This document shows positions 1 to 11,184 of a stretch of DNA of 64,000 nt, in pieces. The stretch comes from Plectrocnemia conspersa. Taxonomy: Eukaryota > Arthropoda > Insecta > Trichoptera > Polycentropodidae. Position 1 is the stretch's first letter; each line of letters begins with the position of its first letter. The translations under genes and the position numbers were made by a program. The notes beneath the pieces are model-generated. The model saw only the letters and a list, made by a program, of their open reading frames with translations. It had not been told where the DNA came from and did no database searches. Where the stretch lies: assembly GCA_009617715.1 (NCBI GenBank), contig VTFK01000398.1, positions 124,001 through 188,000 of the forward strand, in the 5' to 3' direction.

Positions 1-1269
1 AAGTTTTAACAAATTTAGTTAAAAGCAATAAATCATGTGATATAAAAATAGGTTTTAAACGTCTAAAACAAATAAATGCTTTTATTTGTTAAAATTTTAT
101 ACCACTGTTTTAAAACATTCTTGCAGATTGAGTAAAAGTTTCCACAATGAATCAAAATGATAATAAGTATTGGTTGCAATGCTTTAAAAGGAATCACAAT
201 TGCATTAGGGATTGCCATTCAAACGGCTGTTCTTTATCTGCTTTAACAGCCAATGGTGTGTGTTACAAGACTCGCCCCACTTTTGGAATTAGCCGTTCAC
301 GCTAGATGTTTGATGGCTTGCCTTCTTGGAAACTTTAAACAGAGAAAAAATTATTCTAGCTTTCAATAATATATTTAATGTAAGCTTATGCGTTATTGAT
401 ATTGATGTATGTAACACCAGACCAGTTAGAAAAATCACACTTTAAGAGCACAATAAACTAAAATGTTGAATGAAATACTGACGGACGTGTCAATAAGAGT
501 TTTCAAAGGATTAGCATCTCAAAATGCACTGTAAACAATGGCCATACGGTGCTTTCACACAAAATAGCGATTGTATTGACAAATGGAATACGGGACGATT
601 AGTGAAAATCGTTTTAAGCCTTAATGGGGAAGCAAAAATAATTTTTTTTTAAATAATAATAATTATATTTTCACTTTTAAATTGTCACAATCGTTGAAAG
701 TGACCAGAGCAAAAACATCCTTTGTTTTCACTAAAGTATCTAAACACATGCATAACTATCATTAGAAACGTTTATTATTCTTTTTTTGCTACTCAACAGA
801 GTTTATCAGAACTTGTACCAAGCGGAGATATTCTGAGTATCGTCGAATAAAGTAGTCGCTTCTCTCTTTACGTCGGCTCTGGTCCAGCTACTTTTCTTGA
901 CGTTAGTAAGCGTGGAATGATGCGAACGTAGACCATAATAGTATGTATTAAACTATCACTTTGTAACAAGGATTTTGGATATATGTATAAATAATTAAAT
1001 TATATACATAATAACTAAGGAGATGCTAAACAAACGGCGTTTATTTAACAGAATTTTGTGAGTCATTGTGACTTTTGTATCTCAATGAATTAGGAAACTA
1101 CGATGTTTGCTTTTTGCTTATATACAGTTTGTCGAAAAGAAGCTAGAACTTAAATAGTATTTAAAAAAAAAAAACAGTTTTTTCTTAAAAGACAAAATGG
1201 AAATACCGTTGGCGCAAACTTTTATACTATCAGCACTTTCTGACAAGTATTTTTAATTAAGATACTCAC
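1..1269. other. AT-rich flank, no supported gene
   Basis: Mostly AT-rich sequence with two GC-richer patches, about 120-330 and 800-960. The first patch follows a splice-acceptor-like pyrimidine tract ending in cag near 126 and holds one small open frame, listed separately. No RNA gene, transposon terminus or long coding frame is visible in the rest. Confidence 0.5.
147..305 (+). CDS. small Cys-containing ORF, doubtful
   Basis: An ATG in a good insect initiation context (cacaATGa) opens a 52-residue frame that ends in TAG. It has five cysteines at about positions 12, 19, 23, 28 and 39, and is rich in Asn near its start. It has no hydrophobic signal segment, so a secreted peptide is unlikely unless an upstream exon supplies one. 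About 20 bases upstream of the ATG is an acceptor-like sequence ending in ttgcag, so this could be part of an exon. I recognise no family. A chance frame in a GC-richer patch is equally likely. Confidence 0.15.
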   Translation: MNQNDNKYWLQCFKRNHNCIRDCHSNGCSLSALTANGVCYKTRPTFGISRSR

Positions 1270-4128
1270 CAGTGGCGTACGGTGGGTGTTAATATTGGGT
1301 GTGCTATAAAAAATAAAAAAAAAACGTACATTTTTTCATTTTTATTAGCCGAGGTTTTGACATGCCTAAACTGCCTTACAGCTTTTTCCTATATATAAAT
1401 AAATAAATAAACATCAAACCTAATCTAAAATATTATTATATAAAAATATCAAATTTCCAATAAACATAAACTTATAATTATTTATATATAAAATCTAATC
1501 TTCTTTCTTTAATCATAAATTTTTCTATCACGCTGTCATAAAAAGTGCTCTTCTTTTTAATATCCATAAGGATCCCTTTTTCTATTGAAATCAAGCTAAG
1601 GCCACATAGCCTTTCTTGGCCTTGGGTACTTCGATAACAATTATTAATTCGTTTCAGAGCAGAAAATGAACGTTCTGCTGAAGCAGTACTGCTTGGAAGA
1701 GTTAATATTAGTTTGCCTAATTTATCTATTTCCTGAAAACCTGACTCAAGATTATTTGTGTTCATAAATTGTACAAGCTCATGAACAGATTTCTCTGCAA
1801 ATTTAGATAAATGATAAAGAACAGCAAGCTCATTTTTTTTAAACTTATATAATCAAATAATGCTCCATAGAATTGTTGCAGTTTGGTAAGTAATTCATTT
1901 GGAAATTTTTTTTCTTTATATTGCTCATATTTTTTCTTTCTCCAGAAGGTGAAAATATTCCAATTTGGACATTGAAGAAAAAACGGTTTTCAATTTGCTT
2001 ACATATATTATCAACTATTGTATTAAACAGTTGGCTAAACGCGTGCTTTTTTTTTCTTCAACAAGCAAATCATTACTCAGTCTTGGATAATTTTCTTCCG
2101 TTACATAAGAATCCCATAATGTTTCATAATTATTTTCCTGTTCATGTCTGAGTTGTTGCAAAATTTCGGTAACTTTCTTACAGCAATATAATATGTCAAA
2201 AGATTTGGATTGTAAAATGTTGTATAACACATCAGTTTTACCAAAAGGTTTGAAAATATGTGGAGAAGTTTTCTTGTTTCAAAATCTTCCAAAAGCTAAA
2301 AGAAAACCTCGTGCTTTTATTAGTGTCGGGGTCCCATAGTTCACAATTTTTCACGACGTCTCGAAAAAAGTCCGTAAATTCATTTCTGTATTTTTGCACT
2401 GTGTTACTTAACCGTGATGTATAATTCCATCTTGTAGGTGTAACAGAAGGAAGTCTTCTAGCTACAAACTCTTGTAAAGCATTTATTCGTTTGGAAGATT
2501 TCGAAAAAAATGCAGACAATCCATTTAAAGTTTGAAAGAATGATTTGCACACTTTTATATTGGAAAGACCTTGTTGTAATGTTAAATTCAACATATGAGC
2601 ATAGCAGTGTGTAAAAATGGCCAGTGGATAAACTTCGAGTACTTTGGCTTGCAAACCATTAATATGCCCACTCATTACACTCGCCCCATCATAAGTCTGT
2701 CCAACTAATTTTTCTTGAATTTGAAATTCTTTAATTATATTTACAACGTGGCAAAATAAGCCATCGGCTGTTTTATCAGAGCTAACGTCTGTAAAGCCAA
2801 TAAACCGCTCGTAAACTTTACCTTCATAAACAAAACGCAAAACTGTTGAATACTGTGAGTTCGTCATTATATCTGAAGTTTCGTCAAGAATAATAGCGAC
2901 AAAATTTGCTGAATTTACTTCTTCCTTAATATGATCTTTAATAACATCACCAATCGCTTCAATTATGTCATTCTGTATGGATGGGGAAGTACCACGAAAC
3001 ACCGTTGCAGTATTTAAATGAGTATCCAAAACAGAATCGTATTCTCGAAGTGCATTTAAAAAATTCAAGGTAATTTCCTTTGTTTAGTGAATTACAGGAT
3101 TCATCGTGGCCTCGAAAAGGTTGTTCTTGTTTTCCTAGATATACTACTGCGTCAATCATTCCTTTTAATATTTCTCTATTTTTATGAACTTGTTCATTAT
3201 GTTGACTTATATTAGCTTTACGTTGAGCGTCAATCATGACTTCAATTCGTTGTTTTCCAAACATTTTGAGAAAAAAAATGATTGAACGTGTGACTGCGCT
3301 CTTTTGTGTTTTTTCAGTGCCGTTATCAGATGACTAAGGTCAGCAAATCCACTTCGCTTCTTTCTTTGGAAAACAATATACATGGCCAACAGAACAATCT
3401 AGATCGAAGTTCGCAGCCTGTTAACCACTCAGTTCGTTCATATGATGAAAATGAAAAATGTCTTGTATATTCACATTTATTGTCTTTATGCTTCATAAAT
3501 AAATTGGGGAAGAGGTGGACGTGGTTTGGCAATTTTGATTATCTTCAATTTAATTTCATAACTTCTTTTTTGAAAATGGATTATTCAGAATATCTTCAAC
3601 AGTATTCTTCATCATTATTGGGGTAAAATCAAAAAATATAATCTAGAATAGAAAATTAAATATTGATCATATGTAAATAAAATAATAAACTATTTTACGC
3701 CAAAATATAAAAAAATGAGTGACCTGTTATTGTGATATAATGTAATAAAAAAAAGCAGCGACGGACGCAAGAGTTTTTTGAAGTACGCGCACAATTCGAG
3801 ACCAATTTTACTACTGAGCGCTGCCAGCCGACAGATCGACTTCAGCCGTTAAATCTCGGAACAATTTACTTTAGTCGGCGGCCGCGCCAAAGGTCGGCGC
3901 GTTATATGTGTTGTTCCAAAACGATCGCTCGCGCGAAAACGTTCAGAGCGAATGACAAATACCAATGCATACTATACACTGCATATTAAAATTTTATAAT
4001 TTTGCATACTACTGTATGCAAAATGATGTCGCTTTACGCCCTAAATTTTCTAAATTTCTAAATTTATATTTTAGATGGTTTTGCGGGTGTGCGCCGCACA
4101 CCTAGCACACCTTGAATATACGCCCCTG
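1270..4128 (-). mobile_element. hAT transposon, DUF4371/ZMYM1 type, broken
   Basis: The left end reads CAGTGGCGTA and the reverse complement of the right end reads CAGGGGCGTA. Both are followed after a few bases by GGTGTGCTA or GGGTGTGCTA, so these are terminal inverted repeats typical of hAT elements. The heptamer tactcac lies directly outside the left end (1263-1269) and again at 4132-4138, three bases beyond the right end. This is a likely 7-8 bp target duplication with a small end irregularity. The element encodes one transposase on the minus strand, now split by frameshifts. The 3600-4128 side is the 5' untranslated and subterminal part and is GC-rich. Confidence 0.85.
1478..3532 (-). 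pseudogene. hAT transposase (TTF zinc finger, DUF4371, dimerisation domain)
   Basis: Read from 3532 downward, the protein is in at least four frames. The first piece (3532-3326) has the TTF-type zinc finger pattern with SRLFCWPCILF. The next pieces (3264-2968 and 3068-2238) match the DUF4371 and RNase H-like core: AIILDETSDI carries the first catalytic Asp, QTYDGASVMSG the second, and HCYAHMLNLTLQ and TPTRWNYTSR follow. A piece at 2230-2015 continues the core. The last piece (about 1930-1478) ends in the hAT dimerisation domain with TASAERSFSALKRI, which holds the catalytic Glu. The family's role is cut-and-paste transposition. All three acidic residues are visible, but the frameshifts near 3300, 3065, 2235 and 1900 mean this copy cannot make the enzyme. 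Relatives are often annotated as zinc finger MYM-type protein 1-like. Confidence 0.85.
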
Positions 4129-4245
4129 AATTACTCACACATTAGCTATAAGGGAATTCTTCCCCGAAAGTGATCTAAATGATCGATCGACTACGAAAAT
4201 ATTACGTATTTTAAGTAAAAACACAAATTTATGACTAAATTACTT

Positions 4246-4440
4246 ACATAAACCTAAAAGTGTACCACACGTATATTATGTGTTGACCGGTAAACTTATT
4301 TATAAAAAACAAATATCAATGGTTTCCGAACCGTATTATGATTGCGCATGAAAGCAAATTCATAAATGTGTATTATATAATATATTATTGTTATAGTCGA
4401 ATACAATTTCTGACTCAAAATATATTATATGATTGCTTTT
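4246..4440. repeat. direct repeat pair, copy 1
   Basis: About 190 bases recur in the same orientation at 4823-5001. Shared landmarks in order are acataaaccta, tgttgaccggtaaac, ccgtattatgattgcgcat and ttatagtcgaa. Divergence is roughly a fifth to a quarter of positions with small indels, so the duplication is old. No coding frame or termini are seen. Confidence 0.7.
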
Positions 4441-4822
4441 TTTATTAATAAAAGTTTGAAGGTTTTAAAAAAATCGTGACTACGAAGTCAAAAATATGAT
4501 ATTTTATTAATCTGAGAAATAGCTTAAAGGAAATGCTTTTACTTTTTGTTTAAAATTAACCATAATACGGTATGTGAAAAGTATATTTAGGTAGTGTTAT
4601 AGAAATAAAATTCTGCATCATATATTGTTTCTATCCCACTGTGTCAGCTCGTCGATGTGATTCCTTCTATTGAATTGAATATTGACAGTATCTGCACAAT
4701 ATTTTGGTTTACATCTCCGAATTACTCGTGTACGCAGCGATGTGTGCAAATTAATTGCGGTTTTGGTATTCATTATCATATTAATGTATTTTAGATTGAC
4801 TAATACCAATATATCTAAATCA

Positions 4823-5001
4823 TACATAAACCTAAATACGTAACATAAACGTGTTGACCGGTAAACATATTCGTAGAAACAAATAATAATTGTTTCTAAA
4901 CCGTAATATGATTGCGCATAAAAGCAGTTTTATACATATTTAATATATAATACATTACTTTTATAGTCGAAAACTATTTAAGATATTATATAACTGTTTT
5001 C
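4823..5001. repeat. direct repeat pair, copy 2
   Basis: Second copy of the repeat that starts at 4246, with the same landmarks (acataaaccta, tgttgaccggtaaac, ccgtaatatgattgcgcat, ttatagtcgaa). The copies start 577 bases apart, and the spacer has no obvious match to either copy. They could be two members of a dispersed family or an old tandem segment. Confidence 0.7.
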
Positions 5002-6500
5002 TTTAAAGTTTTTTTAAGTTTAAAAGTTTATTTGGCCAAGGTAAATTGTTGTATACTTATTAATTGATAATTGTTGTATATATATTACCATTATATTAGT
5101 ATATACTAAAAAAGGTTTTATCTGAGTCATATTTACCAAGAAAAGGATTTTTTTTTTTACTAAATCACAGTTCGAAAACTGAAACAAATTAGCGATAGTA
5201 TTGTATCAACTTAAAAAATAAACATATCGGTAAAAGCAAAATGTCTATTAATTAGAAAAAAATATGTTTTATATAATTTTTTATTATGATTATTATAATT
5301 AGCTCAGAAGATATTTTTTTTTAAAAAAAAATGTTAAAATAATAATCTTGAGCACTTTCAATGTTCACAAGAAATATATTTAAAAATTAGTAGCTGGCTT
5401 GTATGCAAAGAAACTTTTTTTCATCACAATAAAGGTAAAATAAACTGTTCAATTATATTTATAACAGTGTCTCATGTTTATGATGACCTTGTCCTCGTAT
5501 TGAGCTCTTGTATTGTCAGATTTTTATTAGGATCTCTTGTTTTTTTAATCAAATTGAGAAATTACTGCACAGTTCACTCGTGTATTGGGTACCTGAGTAT
5601 TGATTATTGTCGCAAAGCAACAACAGCACATCGGACACGTCGCATCAATTTTATTAATTTGTTATGTTACTCTGTGGCAGCGCACAGCCTACTATATGCT
5701 CACATATGTATGTATAACACGTACATATGCATATACATATGTGTAGGATGTTTCATAAATCGCTTTAAACTTTTAAACAAATTATATATGTTTTATTATG
5801 AATATAACGTATATATCATTTAATATAAAATAGAAACACGAAATGCCGCAGCGATTCGTAAGATGCTTAGTTCGGTATGGAAATGAATGTAATGAATGTA
5901 ATGTAACGGTTTGAAAATTAATGTCTAATGAGAAAGTATACATAGAAATGTGATAATCCGTATTCTTTAGGGTAAGAAATTGTGAAATAAAAATGCAATA
6001 TATATGTATATGTAAATAAATAAATAAATAGATAAATCCGGGTTTTTATACAAAATAATTATTTTTTTGGTATTGTACTTCATCGTAAATATGTTTAATG
6101 TTACATCAAGAATTCCTCAAAATTCTAATCTTGGCTCAAAATGTTTGGTTTCTGTTTTTTAATAATCTTGATAAAATTATTCATAAGTCATCATTTTTAG
6201 TTTTCGCTTAAAGTATTATTTGAATAGATTATATTGCGAATCGTTAATTATTTTGTTGTGTGTGCTTAATGTGCTTTGATTTAATTGCGTGATCATCCGT
6301 TAAGCATTACAAAATGTCATTCCATGACATTCTAAAGCAACAACACCACTTAGATTGGATTATAAAATGAATATTAATACGAGAAATATTAACTGATTAG
6401 AGATTTCATAACTATAAAGTAAATATTTGCATTGAAACGTCAAAGATGTTGCGATTTTTATTACGATACACGCATCAATAAAAAAGCTCGAGAACACTAT
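5002..6500. other. AT-rich stretch, no gene supported
   Basis: AT-rich sequence with short simple repeats: a TATG/CATA-type patch at about 5700-5745, a duplicated aatgaatgt at about 5887-5904, and an (aaat)n run near 6014-6030. The frame at 5467-5823 runs 118 codons but is low-complexity, has no domain and lacks coding character, so I do not call it a gene. Confidence 0.5.
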
Positions 6501-6504
6501 GTAC

Positions 6505-7800
6505 ATTGTATAATCACCTAGTACACATTACCCTTGAGCATGCTTTTCTTGTCTGGCTGCCAATTTATGCACCCGACTCACTTTTATTACAAAAGGTTCA
6601 AAACATTTTTTTCTAATATGCCTGCACTACATTCTCTGGAAATTGTCCGAACCGAAGTAACAACTGAAGTCGGCCGAGACCTATGACTTCGAGTAAGCAA
6701 CCACACTGCCGCAAATTTAATATGCCGTCCGGACGGCGGCTTCAGCTGGCATATTTCCGCGCGATCGAAAATGTGCCAAATAACCGCAATTTTTAAATTG
6801 TCATATTATTTAAAAACTCACCAATACAATATCAGTGAAAACTTTTCAGTCGTAAATATAGTCGCAAAATCTTTGTCGGCTTTTGCAAAATGCCATAAGG
6901 CATAGAAATGATACTTCAGAATACGAACACTACATCTGTGACTATCCTAGAATTTGTCGCCATCGATTTTTAATAAAAATTTGTTTTTGTGTGACATTTA
7001 TATAAACTGATCTAGGAAAATACATAAGGATATTTGAAACGATTTCTTAACAAAATCAAGAACCACTAATTATTTTTTTATTAGTTAATTTTAAACAAAA
7101 AAAAAAAAAAAATAACGACCACAGGACGGCTACGCGCATACTGAAACTGAACCGAATTACTTGTTCTATCTCAGTTTGCGAAAAACCATATCATTATCTT
7201 TCTCACTGTCATCACTTAACACGCGAGAGAGCGAAAGGGGATGTATCTCACCACTCGCGCTCAAAAGAGCAGCTCCGGCTTTGGTTCCTTTGACTTCGGT
7301 CCGTTTGCCGACAATGTTTGGAAGCGCTCGAAGCTGGCCAAGTTGACTGAATTACCCCTACTTTACCTCCCGTTCTCGGTAACCTCGGACAACTTCCGAG
7401 ATATTTTAGAGCGGGCAGAACCGAACTCGACCAAAGTAACCCCGCAGTAACCCACTATAGTCTCCATCCTTAGCCAACCTTGGCCAACTTCCAGAGAGTG
7501 TAGTGTAGGCTATACATAAGTGAATTAAAATATTATTCATTTTTATATTTCACAAAATTTACACAAAGTTTGCTGAAATATTATTTTCTAGAGTCGCGTC
7601 GACGAGTGTATTTGCGAAATTACTTTTTAAGTTAGTAAAAGGTAATATTTATAATAAGAAGAATCTAGAAAAACTTAGTTTTTGCGTGCCACATTAATAC
7701 ATTATATTATTTGAAGTTACGCATGCAAGAACAAGAGTATTGAACAACTCTCAATAAGCACTGCTATCAAGGTTTTTAACCACCTTATTTATACTATTGG
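6505..7800. repeat. old dispersed repeat, split by the 6620-7510 element
   Basis: The flanks of the 6620-7510 element resemble 24310-24690. The left flank shares ttgtataat, tcgtctgg, an actcactttta block and aaaaggttc. The right flank shares aatattattcatttttat, tttcacaaaattt, acgagtgta, gaaaaactttgtttttg and gcatgcaagaa. The order is the same in both places, but the inserted 0.9 kb is absent from the 24-kb copy. This shows that the element at 6620 inserted into an older repeat. Confidence 0.65.
6620..7510. mobile_element. 0.9-kb inverted-repeat element, class unknown (copy 1)
   Basis: The left end reads GCCTGCACTACATTCTCTGG and the reverse complement of the right end reads GCCTACACTACACTCTCTGG; the match continues to about 29 bases. 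A second, inner inverted repeat is present: left TTGTCCGAACCGAAG pairs with the sequence around cggacaacttccgag near 7388. The element is much GC-richer than its surroundings and contains a CCGTCCGGACGG palindrome near 6724. A copy in the same orientation, missing about 200 internal bases, is at 30937-31654. Only tat is shared directly at both outer borders, so the target duplication is not resolved. Short open frames in the right half (7161-7450) have no domain. It is most likely a non-autonomous DNA transposon. Confidence 0.75.
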
Positions 7801-9080
7801 TATAAGTTCGTAAGTATATATATGATAAATTTGTCTATTTATTACATTAAAATTTAGATTGTCAATTTTTTTTAAATTCAGAATTACCATTCTCCATGTT
7901 TTAAATTTTAAATTTTAAAATAATTTTTATTTCAAGTCGACAGATAAAATATGGCAATAAAATTTGTACAATAATTATGAATTGGGATATAATATCTTTA
8001 GTAATAAATACGTTATATGTCATTGTTTGCTGTAATGATGCCTTGTTTTTTTTTCTAAGATGCTATAAGGAACAATTTAAACTATTAGAGGTATAAAGTG
8101 AATGCTTGCTGAACTAGGTCTAACAATTAAAGTGCGGAAGTCTGGTTCTTTAGAATAAACTGTGTGAATTCAGTATTAGCTACGTTTGATGTGAGCTCAG
8201 ACTGAAACTTCGTGTATTTCAAGTTAATTGGCATCGTTTTGGTTTATATATGATAGATAAAATGGAAGAAGATCACCATACATACCTTCCAATTTTATTT
8301 ATATCTGTATGTTAAGCCAAAATAAATAAGTATGGCTATAAAACTATTGTTGGCTTGGAAACGAAATTTCTAAGAAGGCGTCTAACATTCTTAAGAGCGC
8401 ACATTCTTTCATTATATGTGGCACAAGAAATAAGGTTTTATTGTTAATTGAATTTGAAATCTTTTTTAATAAGTTGTTCAATTTATCATTATTAATTTAT
8501 AATATAACATTTTATTAGGAGCTTTTTATTATATATAGATCTTAAAGTCGTATGCAATAAGTTTTAAAGATTGAGGTTCAGTTGTGTTTATTAAAATAAA
8601 GTTAAGAATTAATGTATATGCACAAATTATTGGCTAATACTCACTTAATAAAATTACTTTCTATATTATTAAATTATGTCAATAAAAATTTCCTTATAGT
8701 TTATAATAATCTAGCTTTTATTTTATTATGATTGTTTATTTAATTATATTTTTTTTAAAACTCTAAAGTGAGTTTTATCATATAATTGGAATCAGTTATT
8801 ACCATCAGATCTAGTTATTGTAGTCGTTTCATTGTAGATTAAAATAAAGAATATCGTTTGTATTAAAAAATTAAAAGGAACTAGTATTCTTTCTTAAGAA
8901 CTATTGTAGGTATATTATTCGGTGTCGATAAATCAAACAGCATACTTTTTTTTTCAAATATGAAAGAATTGTATAAAAAATATATTAAGGAGTTTTATAT
9001 TAAAATAGTTTTTATAATTATCTGTTATTCGAGAGGTATAAAATTTAAATCATACAGAATAAAACAGTATCAATTATTTT
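7801..9080. other. AT-rich stretch, nothing recognised
   Basis: Homopolymer A/T runs and short AT repeats throughout. No open frame with coding character, no RNA gene and no transposon terminus was found on either strand. Confidence 0.5.
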
Positions 9081-9084
9081 TTTG

Positions 9085-9660
9085 AATCGTAGATAAACTT
9101 TGACTTCTCTACTCCAAAGTGAAAATAAAAATCTAGCGTTAAATTTCTGGGCTTTCACCTGGACGCCAAACTTAAATTTAATTTATACATATTGAAACTT
9201 TGCTTTAAAGGACTTGTAGTCATTGCGATCTATATTGTACAGAAAAAGCGCGCTTACCACAAAAATAAAATTGCAATATACAAACAGTTATTTAGATCTT
9301 AACATATGTCTATCCGGTGTGGAGTCCAACCATTAATACTTTCTTTTTTTAATGCAAGTCATCCGAAGTATAGTTATACAAATAAAATATCATACTCTTA
9401 TTTTTACTAATTTAAAAAAATGCAATATACTGCAAATAATTACAATCAAAGAAAATTTTCATACTAGAAAATGATTCAGTTCTTTTATTTCTAATCATTT
9501 TTCTTCCAATAAAATTATAGAATATTTAATAGTTATTTAATATATAAATATTATTTTATATTATTATGTTTCATTATGTTGTAGCTAATACTAAAATCAT
9601 CAACATAAAATAGTTATGGACCAGTAACATATATTGAATAAAATAAAATTTTCGTATTTA
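9085..9660 (+). pseudogene. jockey-like LINE remnant (family B, third copy)
   Basis: The plus strand from about 9150 still encodes, with gaps and stops, the region after the reverse transcriptase core. KFLGFHLDAKLKFN corresponds to KYLGIHLDSRLKFN in the better copy at 46149-48175, and a Lys/Tyr-rich stretch near 9240-9300 aligns with its SALTIKNKILVYRKLIRP segment. Farther on, tagttatggaccagtaaca near 9611 matches the 3' untranslated end of that copy (tggttatgaaccagta). It is heavily decayed and has no function. The borders are approximate. Confidence 0.65.
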
Positions 9661-9999
9661 AATAAATATGAATTTAAATCAATCCGATGATCCTCATCGC
9701 ATATAAAAGGTATTTTAACATTCATCAAATTAAATATGTTTTTTTACGTGTAATTATTACACGCTGTAATTTTATATGTATTGATTTAAAAACTGTAAAT
9801 TTAATATAAAAGTAAAGTATTTAGTTTAACCAAGTAGTAAAAAAAAATATTAAACGTTAAGTTAGTGTTTTAAAAAAATATTTATTTCGAATCAAGTGCG
9901 GTAGGATATTTTTATTAAAAATTGTCATTAATAGTTTTATTATTTATATTGTTTAAATTACTTACGTATCATCTAGTACAGATAGTTAGGTAGAACCGA
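9661..9999. other. AT-rich stretch, nothing recognised
   Basis: Only A/T-rich simple sequence is visible; no gene, terminus or structured repeat. Confidence 0.45.
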
Positions 10000-10330
10000 A
10001 TTTTTTTGTCACTCTATCATTTCGGTCGGTTTTTGTTTGGGGTCAATTTCCATACACCGACCTCGGCAGTTAATACCATTAAGCCAAGTATTAATATGGC
10101 GCATACATGGACCGTGTCACCGCAATATGTTCGTACCGGGACAACCGAAACATTCATTACAATAACAAATAGAACATTTACACGACCCACTTGCCGACCC
10201 TCGCACAGCAGTATGAATTGCTGCACGCGGCGAAAGAAACGTGCTATATTCAGTGTATATTCAATATCGCGTCTAAAATGGTATATTTTATTTTATCTTA
10301 CTTTTAATTCGTATATAATTAGTTGAATTT
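10000..10330. other. GC-richer island with overlapping open frames
   Basis: A patch clearly richer in G and C than its flanks. It stays open for 106 codons on plus (10006-10326) and 69 codons on minus (10226-10017). Neither product shows a recognisable domain. The minus product is largely hydrophobic in the middle; the plus product ends in a basic CCTRRKKR stretch. Openness on both strands suggests composition rather than coding. It may be conserved non-coding sequence or an unrecognised exon. Confidence 0.3.
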
Positions 10331-10970
10331 CACCACTACGATTGAGGTTCAAATACATTTTGTAACAATAATGTCACTACAAAGATAAAACAGCTCGATT
10401 TACATGTCATTTTTGCTTCCTATTGCCATACGTCCTAAATCAAGCAGTATTGTTTTAAAATTAATACTTTTTATTATTTGTAATTTTAGTATAAATATAG
10501 TTTTTTAATATAAGATATAACTAGATAGAGTCACGATAAGCTTTGACTACTTTACTGCTAAAAATACATAAATGCGGTTATTACTCAAATAAAAAAAAGT
10601 TATTGTATATAAAAAAATTGTCTACATCTGATTGTTTTTAGTTCTTCTGGCTATTGAGATATTATTTTTTATTTAAAATTTAAAAAAAATACTCTTATCT
10701 GTCAAGAGACCAAAATGTAGAATGAGATCACGCTATGCCATTTTGTCATTGCTACGCACTAACGTCAAGCACGCGTGGCTTAAGCCAAATATCTTGGGTT
10801 TCGGATCAATAAGGATATTTGTCGATTAGAGTTTGTTATATAAGATATTAAATTTTTGAAAAATAGCTCAAAAATGCTTGACCATGAACTGATTTTAAAA
10901 ATATTATAGCGATATGTAACGATAAATCGCTCAATAACTCACCCTCAACTAATCCTTTACGCCGATCAAT
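10331..10970. other. AT-rich stretch upstream of a promoter-like block
   Basis: AT-rich, with a modest GC-richer patch at 10720-10800 containing acgcgtggcttaagcc. No gene is seen. If the promoter block just downstream is real, this is its upstream regulatory region. Confidence 0.4.
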
Positions 10971-10973
10971 CAA

Positions 10974-11057
10974 CCAATCAGAGAAGCCGGCCCAAATATA
11001 TAAATACGGGAGCAAAAACACCAGTCGACACTTCTCAACGAGCTCCTTGCTAAGATG
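10974..11057 (+). promoter_or_regulatory. core promoter-like block with start codon
   Basis: In order on the plus strand: CCAAT at 10974-10978, TATATAAATA at 10997-11006, a CCAGTCG initiator-like site at 11021-11027 (about 25 bases after the TATA start), a short leader, and ATG at 11055-11057. Spacing fits a TATA-driven RNA polymerase II promoter of the kind seen in insect genes whose first exon codes only a few residues. The ATG opens only a few codons before gtaatt, a possible donor. An acceptor-like tcacag at 11111-11116 could follow, but the intron would be only about 45 bases. No recognisable product follows, and LINE A sequence begins near 11185. Confidence 0.45.
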
Positions 11058-11184
11058 ATTCAAGGAATAAGTAATTAAAATACAGTTGCCATTATTAAAA
11101 CTTGTCTCAATCACAGGCGATGGAGTGGAGGCAATGACAAGCTATGTTAATATACTTATTGCCTTATCTAAGAATGGCAAAGAC

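Noticed and set aside
3306..3626. 106-codon plus-strand frame
   Set aside because: It is antisense to the TTF zinc-finger part of the hAT transposase, which is clearly the real coding strand.
5467..5823. 118-codon plus-strand frame
   Set aside because: Low-complexity, Tyr/Ile/Cys-rich product over simple-sequence DNA; no domain, no splice context and no conservation evidence.
7161..7450. Two overlapping plus frames in the GC-rich element
   Set aside because: Copy 2 of the element (31300-31590) does not keep the frames open in the same way, and the composition alone can explain them.
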